In this document: positions 16,116 through 24,769 of the stretch, piece after piece | How positions within the stretch are numbered: the first letter of the stretch is position 1 | How the letters are laid out: every line of letters starts with the position of its first letter | Assembly (NCBI GenBank): GCA_018814885.1 | Contig: JAHIYU010000177.1 | Coordinates: forward strand, 1-40,024 | Origin: a bacterium | GTDB lineage: Bacteria; Krumholzibacteriota; Krumholzibacteriia; LZORAL124-64-63 | Length of the DNA stretch: 40,024 nucleotides | Direction: 5' to 3' | Position numbers and translations under genes: made by a program | Notes under the pieces: model-generated | What the model was told of the DNA's origin: nothing | Seen by the model: only the letters and a program-made list of their open reading frames with translations | Database searches by the model: none

Positions 16116-16973
16116 GTGTACGAAATAGAACTGAGCAGCGATCGTCGCGAGGACGCGAGTCTGCAACATTACCTGCAGACGATCGGCAAGTACAAGCTCT
16201 TGACCAAGGAAGAGGAGTTCGAACTGGCGCGTCGCATCCGCGGCGGCGACAAGGATGCCCTCGACCATCTCGTGAACGCCAACCTGCGCTTCGTGGTCAG
16301 CGTCGCCAAGAAGTTCCTCAACCAGGGATTGAGCTACATGGACCTGATCGCAGAGGGCAACATCGGCCTGATCACCGCCGCCAAGCGCTTTGACGAACGG
16401 CGGGATTTCCGGTTCATTTCCTACGCCGTCTGGTGGATCAGACAGGCCATCCAGAAGGCAATCGCCGAGCAGACGAACACGGTACGTCTGCCGATCAACC
16501 GCACCCAGCAGGCTCAGCGGATGAAGAAGGCTTCGCGTCGACTCGAGCAGCTGCATCACCGCAAGGCCACCGAGGAAGAGGTGGCGGCCGAGCTGGGTCT
16601 CACCCTGCGCAAGATGAACCAGATACGCAACGCGAGCCGGCCCCTGGCCAGTCTCGACGAGAGCGTCTTCGACGACGAGAGCATCAGCCTGGCCGAGACC
16701 CTGGCCGATCCCGACGAGAAGACGCCGGAAGAGTATCTCCTGACCGGGGAGATGCTCCTCGAAATGCGCCAGGCCCTGGAGAAGCTGACGCCGCGCGAAC
16801 GCAGCATCATCATACGCTACTACGGACTCGGTGACGACGAACCGGCCTCGCTGGAGACCATCGGACAGGACATAGATCTGAGCCGCGAGCGGGTGCGCCA
16901 GATCCGCAATCAGGCTCTCGGCAGGATACGTCATGCCGTGTCCGGCGGGCGTCTGCTGGATTACCTGAATTGA
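16116..16973 (+). CDS. rpoD: RNA polymerase sigma factor, primary (RpoD/SigA) type
   Basis: 285 aa, GTG start with AGGAGG nine bases upstream. It binds core RNA polymerase and recognises -10/-35 promoters. Region 1.2 begins at S-L-Q-H-Y-L-Q-T-I-G, then region 2 (N-L-R-F-V-V-S-V-A-K, G-N-I-G-L-I-T-A-A-K-R-F-D, F-I-S-Y-A-V-W-W-I-R-Q-A-I), region 3, and region 4 with the helix-turn-helix L-E-T-I-G-Q-D-I-D-L-S-R-E-R-V-R-Q-I. Region 1.1 and the large non-conserved insert of proteobacterial RpoD are missing, as in Bacteroidetes-type primary sigma factors. The length and the strict region 2.3-2.4 conservation support a primary role, but a group 2 paralogue cannot be excluded. Confidence 0.88.
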   Translation: MYEIELSSDRREDASLQHYLQTIGKYKLLTKEEEFELARRIRGGDKDALDHLVNANLRFVVSVAKKFLNQGLSYMDLIAEGNIGLITAAKRFDERRDFRFISYAVWWIRQAIQKAIAEQTNTVRLPINRTQQAQRMKKASRRLEQLHHRKATEEEVAAELGLTLRKMNQIRNASRPLASLDESVFDDESISLAETLADPDEKTPEEYLLTGEMLLEMRQALEKLTPRERSIIIRYYGLGDDEPASLETIGQDIDLSRERVRQIRNQALGRIRHAVSGGRLLDYLN

Positions 16974-16984
16974 GCTCCCCGGGG

Positions 16985-17013
16985 TTGACAACACGCCGTG
17001 TCGGGAATAGCTT
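16985..17013 (+). promoter_or_regulatory. Probable promoter of tRNA-Val
   Basis: A perfect TTGACA at 16985-16990 lies 17 bases before the weak TAGCTT (17008-17013). It begins about 15 bases before the tRNA. The bases after the -35 (ACGCCGT) are also found after the -35 of tRNA-Leu. Confidence 0.5.
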
Positions 17014-17027
17014 TCTGTCTACCGCGT

Positions 17028-17104
17028 GGGAGATTAGCTCAGCTGGCTAGAGTACCTGCTCGACACGCAGGGGGTCACTGGTTCGAGTCCAGTATCTCCC
17101 ACCA
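17028..17104 (+). tRNA. tRNA-Val(GAC) with C at position 33
   Basis: A 77-base cloverleaf with encoded CCA. The acceptor GGGAGAT pairs with ATCTCCC, the D-arm is GCTC/GAGT with a closing G-U pair, the anticodon stem is CCTGC/GCAGG, and the T-arm is ACTGG-TTCGAGT-CCAGT. The loop reads TCGACAC, so the anticodon is GAC (valine, GUC/GUU) and position 33 (17061) is C instead of the almost universal U. All stems pair well, so the gene does not look decayed. Confidence 0.88.
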
Positions 17105-17118
17105 ATGAGATGACCAGT

Positions 17119-17154
17119 GATGGGGTGGGTCCAGGGGATTCACCTCATCTTTTT
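17119..17154 (+). terminator. Intrinsic terminator between tRNA-Val and thrS
   Basis: GATGGGGTG (17119-17127) pairs with CACCTCATC (17141-17149) with one G-U pair and a 13-base loop, followed by TTTTT (17150-17154). It ends only 40 bases before the thrS start codon, so it might also act as an attenuator for thrS. Confidence 0.75.
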
Positions 17155-17194
17155 GACGAATCGGGCCCCGGGCCGTCGAGAGGAGCGAGTCGCC

Positions 17195-19114
17195 ATGGCT
17201 CAGATGCAGTTGACCCTGCCGGACGGCAACACGGTCGCGGTCTCCGAGGGAGCCTCCTTCAAGGACGCCGTCGGTGAGATAGGCGCCGGACTGTTGCGCA
17301 ACGCGGTGGCCGTGACCCACGACGACGTGCATTACACCCTCGACGAGAACGTGCCGGGCGCGGGCAGGCTGCAGGTCATCACGCGTGACTCGGCGGAGGG
17401 TCTGGACACGCTGCGCCACTCCGCGGCTCATCTGCTCGCCTGGGCCGTCCAGGAACTCTACCCGGGCGCCAAATTCGCGTTCGGGCCCGCGATCGAGCAC
17501 GGTTTCTATTACGACTTCGATCGCGAGGAGCCCTTCGCGGAGGAGGACCTGACGAAGATCGAGGACAAGATGCGCGAACTGGCTGCACGCAAGGTGCCCA
17601 TCGTTCGCAAGACCATCACCGCCGCTCAGGGACGCGAGATCTTCGCCGGCCAGCCCTACAAGATCGAGCAGATCGAGAGCCTGGGCGAGGCGTCCCTGTC
17701 CGCCTACGTCATGGGTGGATTCACGGATCTCTGCGAGGGGCCGCACGTGCCGGGGACGGAAGAACTCAAGGCGTTCAAGCTGTTGAACGTAGCCGGCGCC
17801 TACTGGCGCGGGGACAGCGAGAACCAGCAGCTGCAGCGGATTCACGGCACGGCATTCTACAAGAAGAAGGACCTCGACGCGCATCTCGCCATGCTGGAGG
17901 AGGCCCGCCGGCGCGATCACCGCAAGCTGGGGCGCGAACTGGATCTCTTCGGCGGCATGGACGAGGCGGGCCCCGGCCTATCGTTCTGGTATCCCCGCGG
18001 GGACGTACTGCGCGAGGAGATCATCGGCTTCTGGAAGACCCTTCACCGGCGCGACGGCTACGTCACGGTGACCACGCCCCACATCTCACAGGCGGATCTG
18101 TGGGACACGTCGGGTCACATGCAGTTTTACCGGGAGAACATGTACGTCTTCGAGCAGGACGACCGTACCTACGTCGTGAAGCCCATGAACTGCCCCGGCC
18201 ATATCCTGATCTACAAGCGGCACAAGAGGAGTTACCGCAATCTGCCGGTGCGATACGCGGAGCTCGGCACCGTCTACCGCGCCGAGTTGCGCGGTACCCT
18301 GCATGGCTTGATGAGGGTGCGCGGCTTCACTCAGGACGACGCGCACATCTTCTGTACGCCCGCCCAGCTGGAGGACGAGGTCTGCGGCGTGCTGGACCTG
18401 ACCAAGGAGATCCTGGGCACCTTCGGCTTCGACGAATTCAAGGTCGAACTGTCCGTGCGGGACCCGCAGAACAAGGACAAGTACGCGGGCACCGACGAGG
18501 AATGGGAGATGGCGGAGAATTCCCTCGTCAGCGCCCTGGCCAAGCACGGCCTGGGTTACACGCGCGAGGAGGGGGAGGCCGTCTTCTACGGTCCCAAGAT
18601 CGACATCAAGCTGATCGACGCCATCGGCCGCAAGTGGCAGGCCACTACCGTACAGTTCGATTTCAACCTGCCGCGCCGCTTCGAAGTCGTCTACGTCGAT
18701 CAGGACGGCCAGGAGAAATATGTCTACATGGTCCACCGAGCCATCATGGGCTCGCTGGAACGCTTCATCGGCATCCTCACCGAGCATTACGCCGGCGATT
18801 TCCCGCTCTGGCTGGCCCCCGAGCACTGTCGGATCCTGTCGGTCAGCCGCGATCACCATGCCTACGCCCAGGACGTCGCCAAGAGGCTTTTCGATAAGGG
18901 CTTGCGGGCCCATGCCGACGTGCGCGACGAGAAGATAGGCTACAAGATCCGCGACGCGGAGACGATGCGTGTGCCGTACATGCTCGTCGTGGGACAGAAG
19001 GAGGCCGCAGCGGACAGCGTGGCCGTACGCGTCCGCCACGGGGGTGATCTGGGCGAGCGGACCGTGCAGGATATTAGCGAGCTCATGCTTGACGAAATCG
19101 CTCGCAAGAAGTAG
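17195..19114 (+). CDS. thrS: Threonyl-tRNA synthetase
   Basis: 639 aa, class II synthetase that charges tRNA-Thr. The TGS domain covers about residues 1-63. The editing domain carries HSAAH (His75, His79) and Cys180/His184, which clear mischarged serine. The catalytic core has zinc ligands Cys333 in MNCPGH and His384 in DDAHIF, with motif 2 Y-R-A-E-L-R-G-T-L-H-G-L. The anticodon-binding domain begins near L-W-L-A-P-E-H. ATG 17195 is preceded by AGGAG at 17181-17185; upstream in-frame ATGs fall in the terminator hairpin. It heads the classical thrS-infC-rpmI-rplT-pheST order. Confidence 0.97.
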   Translation: MAQMQLTLPDGNTVAVSEGASFKDAVGEIGAGLLRNAVAVTHDDVHYTLDENVPGAGRLQVITRDSAEGLDTLRHSAAHLLAWAVQELYPGAKFAFGPAIEHGFYYDFDREEPFAEEDLTKIEDKMRELAARKVPIVRKTITAAQGREIFAGQPYKIEQIESLGEASLSAYVMGGFTDLCEGPHVPGTEELKAFKLLNVAGAYWRGDSENQQLQRIHGTAFYKKKDLDAHLAMLEEARRRDHRKLGRELDLFGGMDEAGPGLSFWYPRGDVLREEIIGFWKTLHRRDGYVTVTTPHISQADLWDTSGHMQFYRENMYVFEQDDRTYVVKPMNCPGHILIYKRHKRSYRNLPVRYAELGTVYRAELRGTLHGLMRVRGFTQDDAHIFCTPAQLEDEVCGVLDLTKEILGTFGFDEFKVELSVRDPQNKDKYAGTDEEWEMAENSLVSALAKHGLGYTREEGEAVFYGPKIDIKLIDAIGRKWQATTVQFDFNLPRRFEVVYVDQDGQEKYVYMVHRAIMGSLERFIGILTEHYAGDFPLWLAPEHCRILSVSRDHHAYAQDVAKRLFDKGLRAHADVRDEKIGYKIRDAETMRVPYMLVVGQKEAAADSVAVRVRHGGDLGERTVQDISELMLDEIARKK

Positions 19115-19291
19115 GTTAGGGACCGGTCGGAAAGACCGCGCCGGGAAATTTCAGCCAAGCGGAGGCACAGCCTCCCACCGTTATCGGCCCCTTGCCGGGA
19201 AGGAACGGTTCGCGTCAGAGATGGGAGCGGACCGTTGTGTCCGTTTTTTTCTTGGCGGGGCATCAGAGCACACATTCAGGAGGTACGTGAG
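19115..19291 (+). ncRNA. infC leader with attenuator-like competing helices
   Basis: The 177-base gap between thrS and infC ends in a terminator (19228-19251). AACGGT (19205-19210) can pair with ACCGTT (19177-19182) or with ACCGTT (19232-19237); the second pairing would break the terminator stem. CTCCCA (19172-19177) is also complementary to TGGGAG (19223-19228). Smaller hairpins occur at 19124-19138, 19161-19175 and 19185-19197. Placement before infC-rpmI-rplT matches ribosomal-protein L20 autoregulatory leaders known elsewhere; identity with them is inferred. Confidence 0.6.
19228..19251 (+). terminator. Leader terminator upstream of infC
   Basis: GCGGAC (19228-19233) pairs with GTCCGT (19240-19245) around CGTTGT and is followed by a run of seven T (19245-19251). 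It lies 40 bases before the infC start, so it must be overcome for expression of infC, rpmI and rplT unless a promoter lies downstream. Confidence 0.85.
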
Positions 19292-19822
<531 letters not shown>

Positions 19823-19903
19823 AACGAGACGATACCCGTCTTGACCGCAGCCGAGCCGTCAAGGTCGCGGGAAGCCATCTCGTTGCTGAAAGGTGAAGAC
19901 AAG

Positions 19904-20107
19904 ATGAAAGGTCCGAAGATGAAGACGAACCGAGCCGCGGCCAAGCGCTTCAAGCGTACCGGCTCGGGCCGCGTGAAGCGCAACCACGCTTACCATGGCC
20001 ACCTGTTCACCGCCAAGAGCCCCAAGCGCAAGCGCAACCTGCGCAAGGCGACCATGCTCGACTCCGCAGACATGGCCCGGGTCAACAAGATGCTGGCCGG
20101 CAACTAG
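19904..20107 (+). CDS. rpmI: Ribosomal protein bL35
   Basis: 67 aa, very basic. MKTNRAAAKRFKRTGSG near the start and H-L-F-T-A-K-S-P-K-R-K-R-N-L-R are the conserved rRNA-binding segments of bL35. AAAGGTG about ten bases upstream supports ATG 19904; a second ATG at 19919 would trim five residues. It lies in the universal infC-rpmI-rplT order and is probably co-transcribed with both. The stop codon sits inside a 12-base palindrome (CTAGGAACCTAG, 20104-20115) of unknown meaning. Confidence 0.97.
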   Translation: MKGPKMKTNRAAAKRFKRTGSGRVKRNHAYHGHLFTAKSPKRKRNLRKATMLDSADMARVNKMLAGN

Positions 20108-20145
20108 GAACCTAGAACCGAGATCATCGAGCAGGAGGCAGAACA

Positions 20146-20499
20146 ATGCCGAGAGCAACCAACAATCCCGCCGCGAGGCAGAAGCGCAACAAGGTGATGA
20201 AGCAGGCCCGGGGCTACGTTGCCGGCCGCGGTTCGCAGTTTCGCATGGCCCGCGAACAGGTCGAACGCGCCCTTGCGCAGGAATACAAGGATCGCAAGCG
20301 CCGCAAGCGTGATTTCCGCAGGCTCTGGATCACCAGGATCAACGCGGCGGCCCGTATCCAGGGCTTGAGCTACAGCCATTTCATCAACGGCTTGAAGAAG
20401 GCAAACGTGCAGATCGACCGCAAGCAGCTCGCCGATCTCGCCGTGCGTGACATGGACAGCTTTGCCAAGCTGGCCGCGGTAGCGCGAGACGCCCTGTAG
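20146..20499 (+). CDS. rplT: Ribosomal protein bL20
   Basis: 117 aa, the normal length. bL20 is needed early in 50S assembly and binds 23S rRNA. The N-terminal basic extension (M-P-R-A-T-N-N-P-A-A-R-Q-K-R), R-R-K-R-D-F-R-R-L-W-I-T-R-I-N-A-A-A and the C-terminal globular region N-G-L-K-K-A-N-V-Q-I-D-R-K are typical. AGGAGG at 20133-20138 sets the start. In several bacteria L20 represses its own operon by binding a leader RNA that mimics 23S rRNA; the structured leader before infC is a candidate target here. Confidence 0.97.
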   Translation: MPRATNNPAARQKRNKVMKQARGYVAGRGSQFRMAREQVERALAQEYKDRKRRKRDFRRLWITRINAAARIQGLSYSHFINGLKKANVQIDRKQLADLAVRDMDSFAKLAAVARDAL

Positions 20500-20575
20500 C
20501 GGGCGGCGGATCGATGGCCTGCTCGTAGCCACCTATCGACGCAGTCATTGCCGAGGCCGTCAGGAGGCCCGATCG

Positions 20576-21604
20576 ATGCAGGAGATGCTGGAACGTCTGC
20601 GCGCCGAAGGACTTGCTCTGATCGAGGGCGTGTCCGCCGTGCCGGAGGCCGAAAAGGCCAAGGTGGCGCTCTTCGGGAGGAAGGGCACGCTCACCTTGCA
20701 GTTGCGCAGGCTCAAGGACCTGCCGGCGGAACGGCGGCCGGCCGCCGGCGCCGCACTCAACGCCCTGAAGCAGGAGTTGAAGGGACTGCTGGCCGCACGC
20801 CAGGCCGCCCTCGTGGTTCAATCCGACGCCGGAGCGCGCGCCGACGTCGACCTGAGCTTGCCTGGCCTGCCCTCTGCAGCCGCCGGTTCCTGCCATCCCT
20901 TGCCTGCGATCATCAAGGAGATCTGCGACATCTTCCACGGCATGGGATTCACGGTGGCCGAGGGCCCGGACGTGGAGCTCGACTGGTACAACTTCACCGC
21001 CCTGAATTTCCCGACCGATCATCCGGCGCGCGATAGTCAGGACACCTTCTACATCAACGAGAAGCTGCTCCTGCGCACGCAGACCTCGCCGGTGCAGGTG
21101 CGGACCATGGAACAGCGGGAACCACCCCTGGCGGTGGTGGTGCCCGGCCGCGTCTACCGCAACGAGGCGGTGGACGCCTCCCACGCCGCGGAGTTCTTCC
21201 AGATCGAAGGCCTCTACGTCGACGAGAACGTGAGCCTGGCCGACCTCAAGACCTCCGTCACCCAGTTCATCCGCACGCTCTACGGTCCCGACACGACGAT
21301 TCGCTTCCGGCCCCATTACTTCCCCTTCACCGAACCGTCGGTGGAGGTGGACATGCGCTGCTTCGCTTGCGGCGGAGACGGCTGCAACGTGTGCGGGCGG
21401 ACGGGCTGGATAGAGATAATGGGCGCTGGAATGGTGCATCCCAACGTCTTCACCGCGTCCGGCTACGACCGGGACGCCTATACGGGCTTCGCCTTCGGTC
21501 TCGGCATCGACCGCATCGCCATGCTCCGCTACGGCATCGACGATATCAGGCTCCTCTACGAGAACGACCTGCGTTTCCTCCATCAGTTCAGGGGTGTGAG
21601 TTGA
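20576..21604 (+). CDS. pheS: Phenylalanyl-tRNA synthetase, alpha subunit
   Basis: 342 aa. Catalytic subunit of the alpha2-beta2 enzyme that charges tRNA-Phe. A coiled N-terminal arm (about 1-75) binds tRNA. The catalytic domain begins at H-P-L-P-A-I-I-K-E-I and shows motif 2 V-Y-R-N-E-A-V-D-A-S-H, F-F-Q-I-E-G-L-Y-V-D and motif 3 F-A-F-G-L-G-I-D-R-I-A-M-L-R-Y-G. A cysteine-rich C-F-A-C-G-G-D-G-C-N-V-C stretch is a usual feature of bacterial PheS. AGGAGG upstream fits the ATG at 20576. Its stop overlaps the pheT start codon, so the subunits are translationally coupled. Confidence 0.97.
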   Translation: MQEMLERLRAEGLALIEGVSAVPEAEKAKVALFGRKGTLTLQLRRLKDLPAERRPAAGAALNALKQELKGLLAARQAALVVQSDAGARADVDLSLPGLPSAAAGSCHPLPAIIKEICDIFHGMGFTVAEGPDVELDWYNFTALNFPTDHPARDSQDTFYINEKLLLRTQTSPVQVRTMEQREPPLAVVVPGRVYRNEAVDASHAAEFFQIEGLYVDENVSLADLKTSVTQFIRTLYGPDTTIRFRPHYFPFTEPSVEVDMRCFACGGDGCNVCGRTGWIEIMGAGMVHPNVFTASGYDRDAYTGFAFGLGIDRIAMLRYGIDDIRLLYENDLRFLHQFRGVS

Positions 21605-24057
21605 AGATCAGTCTGAACTGGCTCAGGGATTACGTGCCCTGGGAGGGCACCGCCGAAGAGCTTGCCGAGCGACTGACGACCAACGGGTTGAACGTGGAAG
21701 CGGTCGAGGAATTCGTCCTGGCCTACCCGGGCGTCGTGGTGGCCCGCGTCGTGGCGCGCGACACACATCCCGACGCCCACCGGCTGAGCCTCTGCACGGT
21801 CGACGATGGCCTGGGCGTCCACCAGGTTGTGTGCGGCGCTCCCAACGTGCGCGAGGGATTGTCCGTCCTTTTCGCTCGACCGGGCGCGGTATTGCCTAAC
21901 GGCATGAAACTGAAGAAGAGCAAGATCCGCGGAGTCGAGTCCCACGGCATGATCTGCTCGGCGTCCGAGCTCGGCCTGAACGAGGAGAGCGAGGGCATCA
22001 TCGAACTGCCGGACGGACACGCTCCCGGCACACCAGCCGACGAACTGTACGGCTACCGCGACATGGTTTTCGAGATCGAGGTCACGCCGAACCGGCCGGA
22101 CTGGCTGTGCCATCTGGGAGTCGCGCGCGAGGTGTCCGCCATCAACGGCGCCATGCTGCGGATACCCACGGTCTGGTCGCCGCCCAAGACGGGCACGGAC
22201 AGGCTGGACTTCACGGTCGAGATCGCAGATTTTTCCGATTGCCCGCGCTATACCGCCCACATCGCGCGCAACCTCAGGGCGGGTGCCTCGCCCCGCTGGA
22301 TGCAGAACCGACTGCGGGCCGTGGGGGCGCGGCCCATCAGCAACATCGTCGACATCACCAACTACGTGCTGTTCGAGACGGGTCAGCCGCTGCACGCCTT
22401 CGATCTCGAGAAACTCCACGGCAACCGACTGTCCGTGCGCAGGGCCGTGGACGGCGAGCCGTTCCGGACCCTGGATGGTCAGCAGCGCGAACTGGGCAAG
22501 GACGATCTCGTGATCGCCGACACCGCCGGATCCGTAGCCCTGGCGGGCGTCATGGGCGGGGAGGGCTCCCAGGTCTGCGCGAAAACGCGGGAACTCCTGC
22601 TCGAAAGCGCGTATTTCGATCCCGGCATCGTGCGGCGCACATCCCGGCGCCACCAGCTCCTCAGCGACTCGTCGTATCGATTCGAGCGGGAAGCCGACTG
22701 GGAAGCGGTCAAGCAGGGCGCCAGGCGGGCGCTTCATCTCCTGCAGGAGCACGCCGACGCCCATATCGAGGCAGGCTTCGTGGACAGGCAGGACCCGGAT
22801 CGCCGGGAGGCGGCGCCGGTCACCCTGCGCGTCGAACAGGTCAATCGGCTGCTGGGAACACGCATCACCACCATCGAGGCCGTCGAGCATCTCCACGCGC
22901 TCGGCCTGCCCTGCCAGCCCGTGGGCCAGGTGCGGGACAGGGCCGATGCGACCGGCAAGCTCCTGGTCACGGTGCCCAGCTTCCGGCGGGACATCCACGA
23001 GGAAGTGGATCTCATCGAGGAAGTGGCGCGAATCTACGGGTATGACAATATCGAATCCGCCTCTCATTTCCGGGGACGGGCGAGTGTACGCCGCCGCCGC
23101 CTCGACTGCGTGCGGGACGCGATGCGGACCCACCTGGCGGCGGTCGGCTACAGCGAGATCGTCACCTCCACCTTCATGGCTCGTGGCGAACTCGATCGGC
23201 TCGGGCTAGCAGAAGACGACCCGCGGCGCGAGCTGCTGTCGGTCCACGATCCCCGGCACGGCGGCGAGACGATCCTGAGATCCACGCTGACACCCTCGCT
23301 GCTGGCGACGGCACGTCACAACCTCCACGCCGATCGCGCGACGCCCTTCCGCCTGTTCCAGCTCGGCAAGTCGTTCCTGGCGGCGGAGAGTGGTCGATAC
23401 GGGGGCCGCCACGCGGACGACGAACTGTTGCCGCGCGAGACGCAGACGCTGCAGCTGGCCGTGATCGGCCGGACGGACACCGTATACGGGGATGTCCCGG
23501 CCGATCTGCTGGAGATCAAGGGGACCTTGCAAGCCCTGGCCGACCAGCTGCGTATCGGGCTCGCGTTCGCCGGTGATGACAGCGAACCCTACCTCCAGCC
23601 AGGACAGCAGTGGGCGGTCACGGACGAGGCGGGTCGTGGAGTGGGTGTCGCGGGATCCGTGTCTCGCCGCTGCCTGCGGGCTTTCGACCTGGAGACCCCG
23701 GTGGCCCTCGCGGAGATCGACCTGCTGCGCCTGGATCTCGAACCGAGACCGGTGCGATACGAGGGCTTTTCCCGCTTCCCGGCCGTAAAACGAGATTTAT
23801 CGCTGGTCACTCCGGCCGGCGTCACCTTCGAGCAGGTACGGCAACTCGTTGTGCAGAAGGGCGGTCCGTTGCTGGAAAACGTCGCGCTCTTCGATCTGTT
23901 CAAGGGTGGAAACCTCGAGACCGGAACCGCCGCTCTGGGAATTCGCTTGAAGTTCCAGTCCGCCAAGAGTAATCTGAAAGGGAAGGCTGTAGACAAAGCC
24001 ATCGACGCCATCATCGGCGCCCTGCATGCAGAGTTGGGCGTGTCATTGCGTGGATGA
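21601..24057 (+). CDS. pheT: Phenylalanyl-tRNA synthetase, beta subunit (TTG start)
   Basis: 818 aa. Partner of PheS, carrying tRNA-binding and editing functions. It opens with M-K-I-S-L-N-W-L-R-D-Y-V (residue 1 encoded by TTG at 21601-21603, which overlaps the pheS stop as TTGA). Then come the EMAP-type tRNA-binding domain (V-V-C-G-A-P-N-V, K-I-R-G-V-E-S-H-G-M-I-C-S), the B3/4 editing region (R-N-L-R-A-G, N-I-V-D-I-T-N-Y-V-L), B5, and the C-terminal ferredoxin-fold anticodon domain (F-P-A-V-K-R-D-L-S-L). AGGGGTG precedes the TTG. No closer ATG or GTG is available in frame. Confidence 0.95.
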   Translation: MKISLNWLRDYVPWEGTAEELAERLTTNGLNVEAVEEFVLAYPGVVVARVVARDTHPDAHRLSLCTVDDGLGVHQVVCGAPNVREGLSVLFARPGAVLPNGMKLKKSKIRGVESHGMICSASELGLNEESEGIIELPDGHAPGTPADELYGYRDMVFEIEVTPNRPDWLCHLGVAREVSAINGAMLRIPTVWSPPKTGTDRLDFTVEIADFSDCPRYTAHIARNLRAGASPRWMQNRLRAVGARPISNIVDITNYVLFETGQPLHAFDLEKLHGNRLSVRRAVDGEPFRTLDGQQRELGKDDLVIADTAGSVALAGVMGGEGSQVCAKTRELLLESAYFDPGIVRRTSRRHQLLSDSSYRFEREADWEAVKQGARRALHLLQEHADAHIEAGFVDRQDPDRREAAPVTLRVEQVNRLLGTRITTIEAVEHLHALGLPCQPVGQVRDRADATGKLLVTVPSFRRDIHEEVDLIEEVARIYGYDNIESASHFRGRASVRRRRLDCVRDAMRTHLAAVGYSEIVTSTFMARGELDRLGLAEDDPRRELLSVHDPRHGGETILRSTLTPSLLATARHNLHADRATPFRLFQLGKSFLAAESGRYGGRHADDELLPRETQTLQLAVIGRTDTVYGDVPADLLEIKGTLQALADQLRIGLAFAGDDSEPYLQPGQQWAVTDEAGRGVGVAGSVSRRCLRAFDLETPVALAEIDLLRLDLEPRPVRYEGFSRFPAVKRDLSLVTPAGVTFEQVRQLVVQKGGPLLENVALFDLFKGGNLETGTAALGIRLKFQSAKSNLKGKAVDKAIDAIIGALHAELGVSLRG

Positions 24058-24083
24058 GCCGCAGCCCTTCTGGTAAAAGATGA

Positions 24084-24389
24084 ATGGAGTCCTCTAACCG
24101 GAAGGTAAAGAAAGAAATGCATGAAGACAGCTTTGAGCTGTTGGAGGAGAAGGTACTGTCGGCTGTGCGGCGCATACAAGAGCTCAAGACCGAAAATGAG
24201 TCCCTGACCGTGCAGTGTGACGAGTTGACGAGCCAAGTCGAGGCTCTCAACGACAGGGCGAACCGGGCAGAGAGCGATCTGGCTGCTGCCCGGTCCCAGG
24301 TTGCGTTGGTCGACCAGATGGAAGGCAAACGCAAGTTAATCGAGGAGAAGGTGGGAGGCCTTTTGGATAAGCTCGATTCCATCGCATAG
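24084..24389 (+). CDS. ZapB-like coiled-coil protein
   Basis: 101 aa, almost entirely charged heptad-like sequence (FELLEEKVLSAVRRIQELKTENESL onward), predicting one long coiled coil. Position just upstream of zapA and the sequence style fit the small ZapB-like division proteins that bundle the Z-ring through ZapA. The start is uncertain: ATG 24084 lacks a clear ribosome site, while ATG 24117 has GGAAGG 11 bases upstream and would give 90 aa beginning M-H-E-D-S-F-E-L-L. Low-complexity coiled coils match many families, so function rests mainly on context. Confidence 0.7.
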   Translation: MESSNRKVKKEMHEDSFELLEEKVLSAVRRIQELKTENESLTVQCDELTSQVEALNDRANRAESDLAAARSQVALVDQMEGKRKLIEEKVGGLLDKLDSIA

Positions 24390-24457
24390 CAGCTGGGGTT
24401 AGCGACAACTGCGACTGGTGGATCGACCCGGGGGCCGGATTCGTGGGAAGTAGTCAA

Positions 24458-24751
24458 ATGTCCGATCCCAGTAGCGTTAACGTGACCATCTTTGGTCGGG
24501 AATATACTTTGCGTGGCGACGCGGAGACTGCGTACGTCCAGAAGGTCGCAGCCCTCGTGGATGAGAAGATGCGAGAGATTTCGGCTCAGTCCGATCTCGC
24601 TTCGACCAGCAAAGTGGCCATTCTCGTGGCCGTCAACTTGGCGGACGAACTGCTGCGGGAGCGTCAGAAGCACCAGCAAGCCCTGAATCTCCTGGACGAG
24701 AGGACAGGGCAGATCGCCGCCTACCTCGACAAGGAGATGGAAAAGCTCTGA
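24458..24751 (+). CDS. zapA: Cell division protein ZapA
   Basis: 97 aa. ZapA crosslinks FtsZ filaments at the division site. The globular N-terminal part (V-N-V-T-I-F-G-R-E-Y-T-L-R-G-D-A-E) is followed by A-A-L-V-D-E-K-M-R-E-I, K-V-A-I-L-V-A-V-N-L-A-D-E-L and a C-terminal coiled coil, all typical. ATG 24458 is chosen because GGGAAG sits about eight bases upstream; a GTG at 24443 would add five residues. The gene is followed directly by a 6S RNA candidate, the same order known from many proteobacteria. Confidence 0.93.
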   Translation: MSDPSSVNVTIFGREYTLRGDAETAYVQKVAALVDEKMREISAQSDLASTSKVAILVAVNLADELLRERQKHQQALNLLDERTGQIAAYLDKEMEKL

Positions 24752-24769
24752 GGATCGTACGGAGAGCGG

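Noticed and set aside
17117..17194. A 26-codon N-terminal extension of thrS from an upstream ATG
   Set aside because: It would be encoded by the tRNA-Val terminator hairpin, and the TGS domain starts properly at 17195 behind a good ribosome site.
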